Notes: generated from the letters alone by a model not told the origin. DNA of 64,000 nucleotides from Bacteroidota bacterium (GCA_024278975.1 JAJRSD010000062.1:1-64000); one strand, 5' to 3'; shown: positions 9,161 to 16,708, counted from the first letter of the stretch. A program made the numbers and translations.

Positions 9161-9328
9161 AAAAAAAATACCCTCGCGGGTAAAAAAAGAAGGAAGGGGA
9201 AAGCCCTATGGACGCTTTTTGAAGATGATTGATGATTTACAAACCCCTAAACACAAAACCAATCATAAATACAGAAGTTGCTTTCCCCTTATAAGTTTTA
9301 TTTTTGAAAATAAAACCAACCATTAAAT
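9161..9328 (-). ncRNA. Candidate structured small RNA with its own promoter and terminator
   Basis: Within a 417-bp gene-free gap, the minus strand has TATATTTG (9335-9342) as a -7 element and, about 165 nt downstream, a hairpin TACCC-GCGA-GGGTA (9169-9182) followed by eight Ts (9161-9168), an intrinsic terminator. Between them are a perfect 10-bp hairpin (9295-9304 with 9307-9316), a perfect 11-bp long-range stem (9194-9204 with 9280-9290, arm AAGGGGAAAGC) and a nested 7-bp stem (9225-9231 with 9260-9266). I do not recognise the family; 6S RNA or a lineage-specific RNA is possible. The 5' end is inferred from the promoter. Confidence 0.45.
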
Positions 9329-9334
9329 CAAGGG

Positions 9335-9342
9335 CAAATATA
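9335..9342 (-). promoter_or_regulatory. -7 element (TATATTTG) of the candidate small RNA
   Basis: A perfect TAnnTTTG match on the minus strand in a gap with no coding gene. The nearest minus-strand gene, the ABC-F gene, starts 240 nt further on and has its own -7 element, so this promoter seems to serve the small RNA. Confidence 0.4.
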
Positions 9343-9410
9343 GAGAACATCATTTTTACATAAAAATCATTTAGTCCTTAAAATGATGGTTTTGGCGAAT
9401 AGTGGTCGGT

Positions 9411-9429
9411 TTTTCCCATTATGGGAAAA
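9411..9429. promoter_or_regulatory. Perfect palindrome upstream of rlmD (possible operator)
   Basis: TTTTCCCAT and ATGGGAAAA form perfect 9-bp arms around a single T. The site lies about 84 nt before the preferred rlmD start and is not followed by a T-run. A homodimer binding site is the natural reading, but no regulator can be named. Confidence 0.35.
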
Positions 9430-9512
9430 TTGTGATTTTTTTGGGAATCGCTGAAAAAGAGAATAGGGATTTGTTTTCATTAAAAAGTTATATTTGTCGA
9501 AAAATTATTAGC

Positions 9513-10919
9513 GTGGGAAGAAAAAAGAAAAAGCCTTTGTATGAAGGTGTTACAATAGAAGATATAGGAGCCGAAGGTAAAGCTTTGGCTCGTGTTGGAG
9601 AGATGATTGTGTTTACAAAGTATGCAATACCCGGCGATGTGGTAGATTTGCAGGTTACAAAAAAACGTAAAAAATATCAAGAGGCATTTGTTACAAAGTT
9701 TCATGGATATTCGGAAAATAGAGTTGAGCCCTTTTGTGAGCATTTCGGGATTTGTGGTGGATGCAAGTGGCAACTACTTCCTTATGACAAGCAATTAATG
9801 TATAAACAAAATCAGGTTGAAAATCAATTAAAACGAATTGGTAAGATTGAGCTTCCTGAGATAGCTCCAATTTTAGGTTCTGAGAACGATACATTTTATA
9901 GAAATAAATTGGAGTTTACGTTTTCTAATAAACGATGGCTCTCTTTCGATGAGATTAAAAACAATACTGAAATTAAAGATTCCGATGCGCTTGGTTTTCA
10001 TATTCCCGGGTTATTCGATAAAATTATTACAATAAATAAATGTTGGTTGCAGCCAGAGCCATCAAATAAAATAAGAAATTTTATTTTTAAATATGCTGTT
10101 GATAATAAGTTGGAATTCTTTGATATTCGTGAGCAGGTTGGCTTTTTACGGAATTTGATTATCAGAACAAGTTCAACCGGAGAATTGATGGTAATTATTT
10201 CGTTTTATAAAGAGGACGAAACTATCCGAATAAGTTTGTTGGATGCTGTAAAAAATAGTTTTCCTGAAATAACTTCATTATTATATGTTATCAATACAAA
10301 GGGAAACGATACTATAACCGACCAGAATATTGAACTTTTTTATGGCAAAGAGTTTATTTTGGAGGAGATGGAAGGTTTGAAATTTAAAATAGGACCCAAA
10401 AGTTTTTATCAAACCAACTCGGCGCAAGCTTATAATTTATATAAAGTAGCACGCGATTTTGCAGGATTATCGGGCTCCGAAATTGTTTACGATTTATATA
10501 CCGGAACCGGAACAATAGCAAATTTTATTGCAAGCAAAGCAAAAAAGGTAATTGGCATCGAATATGTTCCTGAAGCAATTGAAGATGCAAAAGAGAATTC
10601 GTTACTTAATAATATCCAGAATACTTTATTTTTTGCCGGAGATTTGAAACTGGTGTTAGATAATAATTTTGTTCAACAAAATGGACAACCCGATGTTATT
10701 ATTACAGACCCGCCAAGGGCAGGAATGCATGCCGATGTTATTCAGACTTTACTTAATATATCTCCAACTAAGATTGTTTATGTAAGCTGCAATCCGGCTA
10801 CTCAGGCGCGCGATTTAGCACTCTTAGATGAAGTGTACAAAGTTAATAGAATTCAACCTGTTGATATGTTTCCACAAACACACCATGTTGAAAATGTGGT
10901 TCTTTTAACAAAAAAATAA
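9513..10919 (+). CDS. rlmD: 23S rRNA (uracil-5-)-methyltransferase RlmD/RumA-like
   Basis: The preferred 468-residue product begins at GTG 9513 (GRKKKKPLYEG); the frame is open to GTG 9402, but that extension resembles no family N-terminus and crosses a palindrome. A TRAM domain (about 5-60) precedes a 4Fe-4S cysteine cluster, CEHFGICGGCKW, with a further Cys in the tail of the cluster region. The SAM-binding domain has YDLYTGTGTIANFIA, TDPPRAG and the catalytic-loop cysteine in YVSCNPATQARDL. Relatives of this family make m5U1939 or m5U747 in 23S rRNA; which position applies here is not certain. Confidence 0.87.
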   Translation: MGRKKKKPLYEGVTIEDIGAEGKALARVGEMIVFTKYAIPGDVVDLQVTKKRKKYQEAFVTKFHGYSENRVEPFCEHFGICGGCKWQLLPYDKQLMYKQNQVENQLKRIGKIELPEIAPILGSENDTFYRNKLEFTFSNKRWLSFDEIKNNTEIKDSDALGFHIPGLFDKIITINKCWLQPEPSNKIRNFIFKYAVDNKLEFFDIREQVGFLRNLIIRTSSTGELMVIISFYKEDETIRISLLDAVKNSFPEITSLLYVINTKGNDTITDQNIELFYGKEFILEEMEGLKFKIGPKSFYQTNSAQAYNLYKVARDFAGLSGSEIVYDLYTGTGTIANFIASKAKKVIGIEYVPEAIEDAKENSLLNNIQNTLFFAGDLKLVLDNNFVQQNGQPDVIITDPPRAGMHADVIQTLLNISPTKIVYVSCNPATQARDLALLDEVYKVNRIQPVDMFPQTHHVENVVLLTKK

Positions 10920-11086
10920 TTTTTTATGTGGTGGAAATAACCTAATTTAGTGAGCCTAATTGCAACGCATTTGTAAATTAGTTAAAAATTGTGGTTCTTA
11001 TTGTCTTATTTTTAATCCTTATTTACTGTAATATTTTGCTGTAAATTTAAGTTGCTAGTGTTTTAAATCCTAAAAATCAAATAATT

Positions 11087-12634
11087 ATGAAAAAGTTATT
11101 TTTATTGTTATTGGCGGTACTTCCAATAATTCTTGTTGCGCAAAACAATTGCAATTTCTTCGAAAATGTAAAAGTTAAAATAGATAAAACGGAGTTGAAT
11201 ACTTCTGAAAGTGATTTTGGACCTTCGTTTGTAAATGGAGAATTGTGGTATTCAGCATTCGATGCGGAGGAGATTGAAAAATTATCTCAAGGAAAATCGA
11301 AAGAAATATTTTATAATTTATTTCAATCAAAATTAGATGAAAATGGAAATATTACTGGAAGTGCAAAAATGGAGTTGGTTGATATAAGCGAGGGTTATCA
11401 TGCCGGGCCGGTATCTTATTGTGCGAGAACCAAAGAACTTTTTGTAACACTTAGCAACTTTAAAGACCCTGACATTAGGAATAAAGTTTATCAAAAGGCA
11501 GATATTCGCCTTAAAATTATTATTGTAAAAAATATTAATGGTGAATGGGCATTAACAGGAGAATTACCATTTAATAATCCTACTTATTCTGTTGGGCATC
11601 CATCGGTTTCCATTACCGGAGATACTCTGTTTTTTACATCTAATATTCCTGACTTGGGGAAAGGAGCTACAGATATTTATATGACAGTTAGAAACAATGG
11701 TGTGTGGGGCGAAATGAAAAACTTAGGAAGCAATATCAATACTAATAAAAATGAGATGTTTCCCTTTTTGTTTAGAAATAATATGTTGATTTTTGCTTCA
11801 AATGGAAGGGAAAGTGGTAAGGACGATTTGGATTTATATTTTTCGTGTATCTCTAAAGATGGGTTTTCTACACCACAGAAATTAGATAGATTTAATACCG
11901 AAGCCGATGATTTTGGGTTAGTTATTCATAAGAATGAAGAAATTGGATATTTTACTTCTGGCAGAGTCGATGGTAAAGGAAGCGACGATATTTACAAAGT
12001 AGAATTTGATGGCATTTATAATTTGGAGTTAACCGTACTTGATAAAGCAACTATGAAAGAGATTCCAAATCCTAAGGTTAGTTTCGATGACAATGTTGTT
12101 GCTGTACTTGCAGGGTTGATACTTAAACGTGCATTAAAGAAAAATTCTACTTATGTTGCAACAACTCAAATTGATGGTTATATGAATTCATCGAAAACTA
12201 TAACAACGGTTGGAAAACCTTTTGGACTTATTAAAGAAACAATAATTGTTGAGAAAGTTGTTGTGGCTCAAGTATTTGAGATGAAAAATATTTATTACGA
12301 TTTCGATAAATGGGACATTTTACCGGAATCGGAAATTGAGCTCGACAAATTAGTAAAAGTATTGAAGGACAACCCAAGTTGGAAAGTTGAGCTGGGTTCT
12401 CACACCGATTGCAGAGGTGAAGATGCTTACAATGAAGTGCTTAGTCAGAAAAGATCTGACTCGGCAGTTGGATATGTTGTTAACGGAGGAATACAAAAAG
12501 ATAGAATTATTGCAAAAGGTTATGGCGAAAGTCAATTGGTTAACGAGTGTGACGATGGTGTAAGTTGCACGGAAGCCCAGCATCGCAAAAATCGTAGGAC
12601 AGAATTTAAAATATTAGAAATGGATGGGAAATAA
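11087..12634 (+). CDS. OmpA-family outer-membrane protein with PD40/WD40-like repeats
   Basis: A signal peptide (about 1-18, ending LVAQ) leads into a TolB-like beta-propeller region with repeats such as PSVSITGDTLFFTSNIP, FPFLFRNNMLIFASNGR and EEIGYFTSGRVDGKGSDDIY (about 30-310). A C-terminal OmpA domain follows (about 395-515; YYDFDKWDILPESEIELDKL, HTDCRGEDAYNEVLSQKR) that should bind peptidoglycan. This 515-residue layout is common in Bacteroidota and links envelope to cell wall. It ends at a strong terminator. Confidence 0.88.
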   Translation: MKKLFLLLLAVLPIILVAQNNCNFFENVKVKIDKTELNTSESDFGPSFVNGELWYSAFDAEEIEKLSQGKSKEIFYNLFQSKLDENGNITGSAKMELVDISEGYHAGPVSYCARTKELFVTLSNFKDPDIRNKVYQKADIRLKIIIVKNINGEWALTGELPFNNPTYSVGHPSVSITGDTLFFTSNIPDLGKGATDIYMTVRNNGVWGEMKNLGSNINTNKNEMFPFLFRNNMLIFASNGRESGKDDLDLYFSCISKDGFSTPQKLDRFNTEADDFGLVIHKNEEIGYFTSGRVDGKGSDDIYKVEFDGIYNLELTVLDKATMKEIPNPKVSFDDNVVAVLAGLILKRALKKNSTYVATTQIDGYMNSSKTITTVGKPFGLIKETIIVEKVVVAQVFEMKNIYYDFDKWDILPESEIELDKLVKVLKDNPSWKVELGSHTDCRGEDAYNEVLSQKRSDSAVGYVVNGGIQKDRIIAKGYGESQLVNECDDGVSCTEAQHRKNRRTEFKILEMDGK

Positions 12635-12658
12635 TAAATTCCTGTTTAATGCAAACGG

Positions 12659-12689
12659 AAAAGCTGCTTATTATTAAGCAGCTTTTTTT
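12659..12689 (+). terminator. Intrinsic terminator after the OmpA gene
   Basis: AAAAGCTGCTTA and TAAGCAGCTTTT form a perfect 12-bp stem with loop TTAT, followed by a run of Ts to 12689. It lies 25 nt after the OmpA stop and directly before the next start. Confidence 0.88.
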
Positions 12690-12712
12690 ATATTGGGTAA
12701 AATTATTTTACA

Positions 12713-13198
12713 ATGTCTCAAAAGATTAATAGTTTCAGTGGAGGTGGATACATTGAATTTGATACCGGCAATTTTGATGATTGGTGTGTATTTGTTACAA
12801 AACCTGATGGCGAACGTTTTGCTCCCACTGATGTGCACTATTTTTCGAGGATGCAGAAACTTGGTTCAAAATATGGTAGTCAAAAAATATACGACGATTT
12901 TGTTGTTATTTTCAATCGAACATCCAAAAATACAGACCCTCTTGTTTTCAAATTGATTTCTACTTTATGCGAATATTATAAAAATGACTCGCGGGAAATT
13001 GAAATTTGGTTTAACGTTTTATATGCCGGAATGATTGCTGAAGAAAATAAACAATTTGCAATTTTAAAAAAACGAATAAAGCGTTTGGGAATGCACCAGA
13101 TATTAATAGATAATCTTGAGCCTGAATTTGCCGCTAATTTTAGTAAGGGTAAAAAGTGGAGAGACCTTGATAAATTAATGAAATCAAAGGGATTCTAA
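12713..13198 (+). CDS. Conserved-looking hypothetical protein
   Basis: The 161-residue soluble protein starts MSQKINSFSGGGYIEFDTGNFDDWCVFV. It has no signal peptide or membrane segment; the first 90 residues look alpha/beta and the C-terminal half is helical and basic (KKRIKRLGMHQIL, KGKKWRDLDKLMKSKGF). I cannot assign it confidently to a named family. It starts 23 nt after a terminator, so it probably has its own promoter, although none is obvious in that short space. It converges on the RiPP locus. Confidence 0.7.
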   Translation: MSQKINSFSGGGYIEFDTGNFDDWCVFVTKPDGERFAPTDVHYFSRMQKLGSKYGSQKIYDDFVVIFNRTSKNTDPLVFKLISTLCEYYKNDSREIEIWFNVLYAGMIAEENKQFAILKKRIKRLGMHQILIDNLEPEFAANFSKGKKWRDLDKLMKSKGF

Positions 13199-13246
13199 GA
13201 AAAATGTGGTGTTTCGCATTTCCAGTTTTGTCAGAAGAAACGACAA

Positions 13247-13999
13247 TCAACAATGAACTCCCAACACAAAACCTCGTGTTTTTAAATCTTCAAGGAATTT
13301 GAATACTTCAGAACGAAGCATTTCGAGATCGTTAATTCCGAAGATATAAAGTATATCGTTAAAAATCTCTTCCAATGTTTTTTCAGCCAGAACGATATTT
13401 TCTATCAAAAAAGTAAAAAGTACCGACAGGTTTATAAACTGAACTTTCCCTGTCTCTTTTTCACGAAACAAAAGAAGAAAATAATCACCTTTTTTGTTTG
13501 CTGCTTCAAAAGGTTTTTCCAGATGAACAGGGTATTCCAATTTAATAATTTTATGTTCTGGGTTAACTGCAATTTTCTCTTTCAGCCAATCTTTTGTACT
13601 ATTAACTTGTGGGTAAGTATCGTCTTCCATCATGTATAATTCAACCTCCAGCCACTCGAAATAGAGGAGGTCGTTTAGAAATGGAAGATTAAATTTAGTT
13701 GTGTAATTTTCAGCTTTACAAAAATCGACAAACTCTTTTGGCATTCTCCAAACTTGCGGGTCGTTGCATTTATGACTGCTGAAATAATTATAAACCATTT
13801 CGTCCCAAATTTCAGTATCAATATATTTGAATGAAATAGGAAAAGTAGTTTCCAGAGTATCTTTTATAATATTAAAAACTAATCTTCTGTAATGAGGAAG
13901 ACGCTCCGGATTTGTTCCCAAAATTGCAACTTCTTTACCATCGCGGCAATATTGAACGAAGTTTGATTGCTGATTATATGTTTCTGTTTTCAATAACAT
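13247..13999 (-). CDS. hvfC: DUF2063-type RiPP maturation partner (HvfC/BufC-like)
   Basis: The 250-residue protein shows the DUF2063 pattern near the N-terminus: RLPHYRRLVFNIIKDTLETTFP, then WDEMVYNYFSSHKCNDPQVWRMPKEFVDF and FLNDLLYFEWLEVEL. DUF2063 proteins are encoded beside DUF692 oxidases, bind the precursor leader and form a complex with the oxidase. Its start overlaps the end of the DUF692 gene by 26 bases, so the two are translated together. The C-terminal half (about 140-250) is less typical and may be lineage-specific. The partner assignment is strong from context, moderate from sequence alone. Confidence 0.78.
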   Translation of the reverse strand: MLLKTETYNQQSNFVQYCRDGKEVAILGTNPERLPHYRRLVFNIIKDTLETTFPISFKYIDTEIWDEMVYNYFSSHKCNDPQVWRMPKEFVDFCKAENYTTKFNLPFLNDLLYFEWLEVELYMMEDDTYPQVNSTKDWLKEKIAVNPEHKIIKLEYPVHLEKPFEAANKKGDYFLLLFREKETGKVQFINLSVLFTFLIENIVLAEKTLEEIFNDILYIFGINDLEMLRSEVFKFLEDLKTRGFVLGVHC

Positions 14000-14819
14000 T
14001 TTTTGCCTCCCATTTTTTTGTCATTATAGCTTCGAGGTTATTTAACTCGTTTTGCATCTCCTCCATTTCGGGGATATTAAAATCGCGTTCCAGTAAAACC
14101 GGAACCTGATTAACTCTTTCCAGAGTCCACTCAAAAAGTTCGTAAACAGGGTCGATAATTGCTTCGCCATGTGTGTCGATTATTAAACTGGGCGACACTT
14201 TTGTGTGTCCTGCCATGTGAATGTATTCAACGTGGTCGAGCGGTAAATTTTCAATAAAAGTTTTTGCATCGTAATTATGATTAAATGCGTTTACAAAAAC
14301 ATTATTTACATCAAGCAAAAGTTTGCAATCTGCCTCTTTCACAACATTTGTTATAAAAGTAGCTTCATCCATTTCTGCTGCCACGGGCGTGTAGTACGAA
14401 ACATTTTCGATGGTAATTTGCCTGCCTAAATAATCTTGTACCTGTTTAATTCGTTGCGAAACATGTTTAACTGCATCCTCGCGAAAAGGAATTGGTAACA
14501 AATCGTATAAATGTGCATTGTCGCATTTCGAAAAGCTGAGGTGTTCAGAATATATTTCAATATTATACTCTTCTAAAAAGTGTTTTACATTTTTTAGAAA
14601 ATCCATATCTAATTCATCCGGACTACCAATTGACAGTGAGAGTCCGTGCGCAGTAATCGGATACATTTCTGCTAACTGGTTGAGTTGCTTTTTCCAGTAA
14701 CCCCCAATTTTCATCCAGTTTTCGGGAGCAAGTTCTAAAAATCCGGGCTTTAATACTGAACCCGAAAGGAACTCTTCCGCGAAATCTTTTCTGAATCCTA
14801 TGCCTGCTTTAATGCTCAT
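13974..14819 (-). CDS. hvfB: DUF692 multinuclear non-heme iron oxidase (MNIO), HvfB/BufB-like
   Basis: The 281-residue TIM-barrel protein carries the DUF692 signature: AGIGFRKDF, LELAPENW, AHGLSLSIG (His58), SEHLSF (His93), IENVSYY (Glu138), LLLDVNN (Asp170), HMAGH (His201, His205) and DTHG (Asp215, His217). These residues build the multi-iron site. Characterised relatives (MbnB, TglH, ChrH, HvfB, BufB) oxidatively rearrange cysteines in a precursor to oxazolone/thioamide or thiooxazole groups. The gene lies downstream of a Cys-rich precursor and is fused by overlap to its DUF2063 partner, so the KCGE cysteines are the likely substrate. Confidence 0.9.
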   Translation of the reverse strand: MSIKAGIGFRKDFAEEFLSGSVLKPGFLELAPENWMKIGGYWKKQLNQLAEMYPITAHGLSLSIGSPDELDMDFLKNVKHFLEEYNIEIYSEHLSFSKCDNAHLYDLLPIPFREDAVKHVSQRIKQVQDYLGRQITIENVSYYTPVAAEMDEATFITNVVKEADCKLLLDVNNVFVNAFNHNYDAKTFIENLPLDHVEYIHMAGHTKVSPSLIIDTHGEAIIDPVYELFEWTLERVNQVPVLLERDFNIPEMEEMQNELNNLEAIMTKKWEAKNVIENRNI

Positions 14820-14859
14820 TTTGTTAAATATTAATATTGTAGAATTTTATAAAATAGTG

Positions 14860-14893
14860 AAAAATAAGAGAGAAGAAACTCTCCTCTCTCTTA
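14860..14893 (-). terminator. Terminator-like hairpin between precursor and maturase genes
   Basis: On the minus strand, TAAGAGAG (14893-14886) pairs perfectly with CTCTCTTA (14872-14865), with a further A-T pair inside, followed by five Ts. It sits after the precursor gene and 40 nt before the DUF692 start. It could limit maturase transcription relative to the precursor. Confidence 0.6.
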
Positions 14894-14932
14894 GGGATTA
14901 TGAAGAAATAACCTACCCGTTTTGACTCGTTC

Positions 14933-15010
14933 TTTTGCACGCTAACTTCGTTAAAAAGCCTCGCCGTATCTATGCTATGCCTGCGTTTTTTGCCTTGTTA
15001 TCGCACAAAA
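14933..15010. repeat. Imperfect inverted-repeat element, about 78 bp
   Basis: TTTTGCACGCTAAC (14933-14946) and GTTATCGCACAAAA (14997-15010) are inverted copies with three mismatches. Inside are AAAAAGCCTCG and GCGTTTTTTGCC stretches that pair further. This looks like a small mobile or REP-type intergenic element inserted between hvfA and hvfB. Only one copy is visible in the window, so repetition is not shown. Confidence 0.4.
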
Positions 15011-15070
15011 TAACTTTGTCAATTCCAGTCATGTTATTCTCTTCATAATCTTTTACTCTAATTTCAAGAT

Positions 15071-15475
15071 TTACTTATCTTCACATTTTCCTTCCCCACA
15101 TTTCATCTCTTTACTTTTCGACTCGGTAGCAGCAGCTTTTTTGCTGGCTTTTTTACTTGAGCTTTTGGCATCTGCTTTTTTTACATCGCCTTTTCCCTCG
15201 CCGCACTTTCCCTCACCGCATTTGCCTTCACCACATTTTGCTTCAGCTTTTTTACCCTCGGCTTTAGCTTTTTTTGCAGCTTTTTCACCACATTTTGCTT
15301 CGTAGTTATTAAACTGACTTGTTTCGCTGTTTAAAATTTCAGTACGAACTTCCGCTCCCGAACCAAGCGCATTATAATCGAATAATCTTGATGCGTTTGG
15401 TGTTGCACTTAATGCTGTCACGCTTAATAATGCTCCTGCTACTAATGTTCCTTTAATCAAATTTGCTTTTTTCAT
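15071..15475 (-). CDS. hvfA: HvfA/bufferin-like RiPP metallophore precursor with KCGE repeats
   Basis: The 134-residue protein has a signal peptide (about 1-24), a leader-like segment (25-58) and a Lys/Ala/Gly-rich core with six cysteines at 62, 81, 86, 91, 126 and 131. Five lie in KCGE and the last in KCED; residues 79-95 hold three tandem five-residue repeats of the EGKCG type. This motif is the hallmark of HvfA precursors, whose Cys residues are converted to copper-binding oxazolone/thioamide groups by an MNIO. The spacing region 96-122 is Ser/Lys/Ala-rich. The maturases lie downstream and a sigma/anti-sigma pair upstream. The metal bound is not known. Confidence 0.87.
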   Translation of the reverse strand: MKKANLIKGTLVAGALLSVTALSATPNASRLFDYNALGSGAEVRTEILNSETSQFNNYEAKCGEKAAKKAKAEGKKAEAKCGEGKCGEGKCGEGKGDVKKADAKSSSKKASKKAAATESKSKEMKCGEGKCEDK

Positions 15476-15535
15476 GATATTAAATTTTAAATGAATAATA
15501 ATTTTTTAATTTTTATTAAGATTGATTACAAATAA

Positions 15536-15563
15536 TAGGACGACACTATTACTAAATCCTGAC
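15536..15563 (-). promoter_or_regulatory. Candidate ECF-type promoter of the metallophore precursor
   Basis: On the minus strand, GTCAGG (15563-15558) and CGTCCTA (15542-15536) are separated by 15 nt. Many ECF sigma factors recognise a GGA-type -35 and a CGTC -10 at about this spacing. It lies about 61 nt before the hvfA ATG, while an ECF sigma gene is encoded just upstream. No matching site is seen before the sigma gene itself, so autoregulation is not supported. Confidence 0.35.
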
Positions 15564-15586
15564 AAAAAATATAAAAAAATATTCTT

Positions 15587-15865
15587 TTATCCTTTAATGT
15601 ACTGATTTACAGTGATTTTAATTTGTGATTTTTTTTCTTCAGAAAGTGTTTCTTCAGAGTGAAGGTGTTTGCCTTTATAGAAATCAGTCATCGATTTGTC
15701 TATAATCTGGTTTTGATGGTCAAACTCGTGGCAACTTTTACACATCGATAAGTGAAGCTTTAATTGAATTCTATGTACAAGTTTCAGCTTTTTAAAACTC
15801 TTTACCGAGCTATAAAAAGTAGCCTGTTTACAGGTAAGCATTATTTTGTACATCAATTTTTTCAT
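15587..15865 (-). CDS. Small zinc-finger anti-sigma factor-like protein
   Basis: The 92-residue protein contains HLSMCKSC (about residues 38-45), an HxxxCxxC zinc-binding motif of the ZAS/zf-HC2 anti-sigma type, with another Cys near residue 12. It lacks a membrane segment, so it would be a soluble anti-sigma factor or redox/metal sensor. It starts 11 nt after the upstream sigma gene stop, implying one operon. The Cys/His cluster suggests that metal or thiol stress releases the sigma factor; that is inference. Confidence 0.72.
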   Translation of the reverse strand: MKKLMYKIMLTCKQATFYSSVKSFKKLKLVHRIQLKLHLSMCKSCHEFDHQNQIIDKSMTDFYKGKHLHSEETLSEEKKSQIKITVNQYIKG

Positions 15866-15876
15866 TCTAGTATCAT

Positions 15877-16464
15877 TTATTTATTATGCCATCGTTTCTC
15901 CAAACAACCATGCAGTTGCAGTTTTGCCCTGTGTATAATTGTCCATAAGTTAGACGGTGTAATTTCTAATTCCTTACAGATTTCTTTTGTACTGTACTCA
16001 TCAATGTTTTTCATACTAAAAACCTTTGCCCATTTTTCGGGAAGCAATGATAGACAAAGAATTAGAAACTGCATAAATTCTTCGCGTTCCATGAGTTTAT
16101 CAGCCGAAATATCCCAGTTTTCTTGTGTAGCTTCGTTATTCCATTGTCCCTCCTTTTTAAAGAACTGACCATAAAAAGAGTCGTCGTCAGTTTCAACAAC
16201 AGCACTACTTCTTTTAATCTCCTGATTAGTTTTTTTTCTGAAATAGTCGATTATTTTATTTCGAAGGATATTATATAACCACGATTTTTCCGGGCAGTCG
16301 CGCCTGAATTTGGCTAACGATTTTAATCCTGCCAAAAATGTTTCCTGCACCAAATCTTCTGCAATTTCGCGACTTTTTACACGGTATATTGCAAACCTGA
16401 AAAACTCATCAGAATATTCATCTACCCAAATATTGGGTTCGCATATAAATGTTTGTTTTTTAGC
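15877..16464 (-). CDS. ECF-type RNA polymerase sigma factor of the metallophore locus
   Basis: The preferred product is 195 residues from GTG 16464 (AKKQTFICEPNIWVDEYSDEFFRFA). The frame stays open to a GTG at 16575, but that extension has no family resemblance and overlaps an inverted repeat. Region 2 is clear (REIAEDLVQETFLAGLKSL, SWLYNILRNKIIDYFRKK), and region 4 has YSTKEICKELEITPSNLWTIIHRAKLQLHGCL. It is followed by a zinc-finger anti-sigma gene and the RiPP precursor, so it probably controls that locus. Confidence 0.85.
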   Translation of the reverse strand, partial: AKKQTFICEPNIWVDEYSDEFFRFAIYRVKSREIAEDLVQETFLAGLKSLAKFRRDCPEKSWLYNILRNKIIDYFRKKTNQEIKRSSAVVETDDDSFYGQFFKKEGQWNNEATQENWDISADKLMEREEFMQFLILCLSLLPEKWAKVFSMKNIDEYSTKEICKELEITPSNLWTIIHRAKLQLHGCLEKRWHNK

Positions 16465-16566
16465 CACGATTTGAAGGTAGAGAGTTTTTGAGTGAAAAAC
16501 AATAAAGTAGCGAAGTCTTTTAAATTCTTGTTTACAAGGGTTATTAAGATATTTATAAATTACAAT

Positions 16567-16600
16567 AATTGGCACTTAACAATCGGGTTTAGTGCCAATT
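16567..16600. promoter_or_regulatory. Perfect 10-bp inverted repeat upstream of grpE-dnaJ (candidate operator)
   Basis: AATTGGCACT (16567-16576) and AGTGCCAATT (16591-16600) are perfect inverted copies separated by 14 nt. A TAnnTTTG -7 element begins eight bases downstream, so the repeat covers the upstream promoter region of grpE-dnaJ. The inner GCACT/AGTGC halves match those of the CIRCE heat-shock operator, but CIRCE has 11 nt between them, not 14. Confidence 0.55.
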
Positions 16601-16607
16601 TGTCTTT

Positions 16608-16615
16608 TATATTTG
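16608..16615 (+). promoter_or_regulatory. -7 element (TATATTTG) of grpE-dnaJ
   Basis: A perfect TAnnTTTG match about 94 nt before grpE and directly downstream of the inverted repeat. No TTTG occurs at the normal -33 distance; the inverted repeat occupies that place. Confidence 0.5.
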
Positions 16616-16708
16616 CATGGCAAAATTATTGCTAACACAAGTATTCAAATTAAAAAAATCAATTTATCAAATAGCTTTAATTTGTTAGAATTTCAAATTG
16701 TATAGAAA

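Noticed and set aside
9144-9326. 60-codon plus-strand frame in the ABC-F/rlmD gap
   Set aside because: It is rich in Lys/Arg codons from A-runs, has no family resemblance, and coincides with strong RNA secondary structure on the other strand.
15150-15250. Short tandem repeats in the DNA, considered as a CRISPR-like array or minisatellite
   Set aside because: The repeats are in frame, encode the KCGEG peptide units of hvfA and have no spacers.
16567-16600. Possible sigma-54 site (TTGGCAC) upstream of grpE
   Set aside because: No TTGCA-type -12 follows at the required spacing on either strand; the perfect inverted repeat explains the TGGCAC better.
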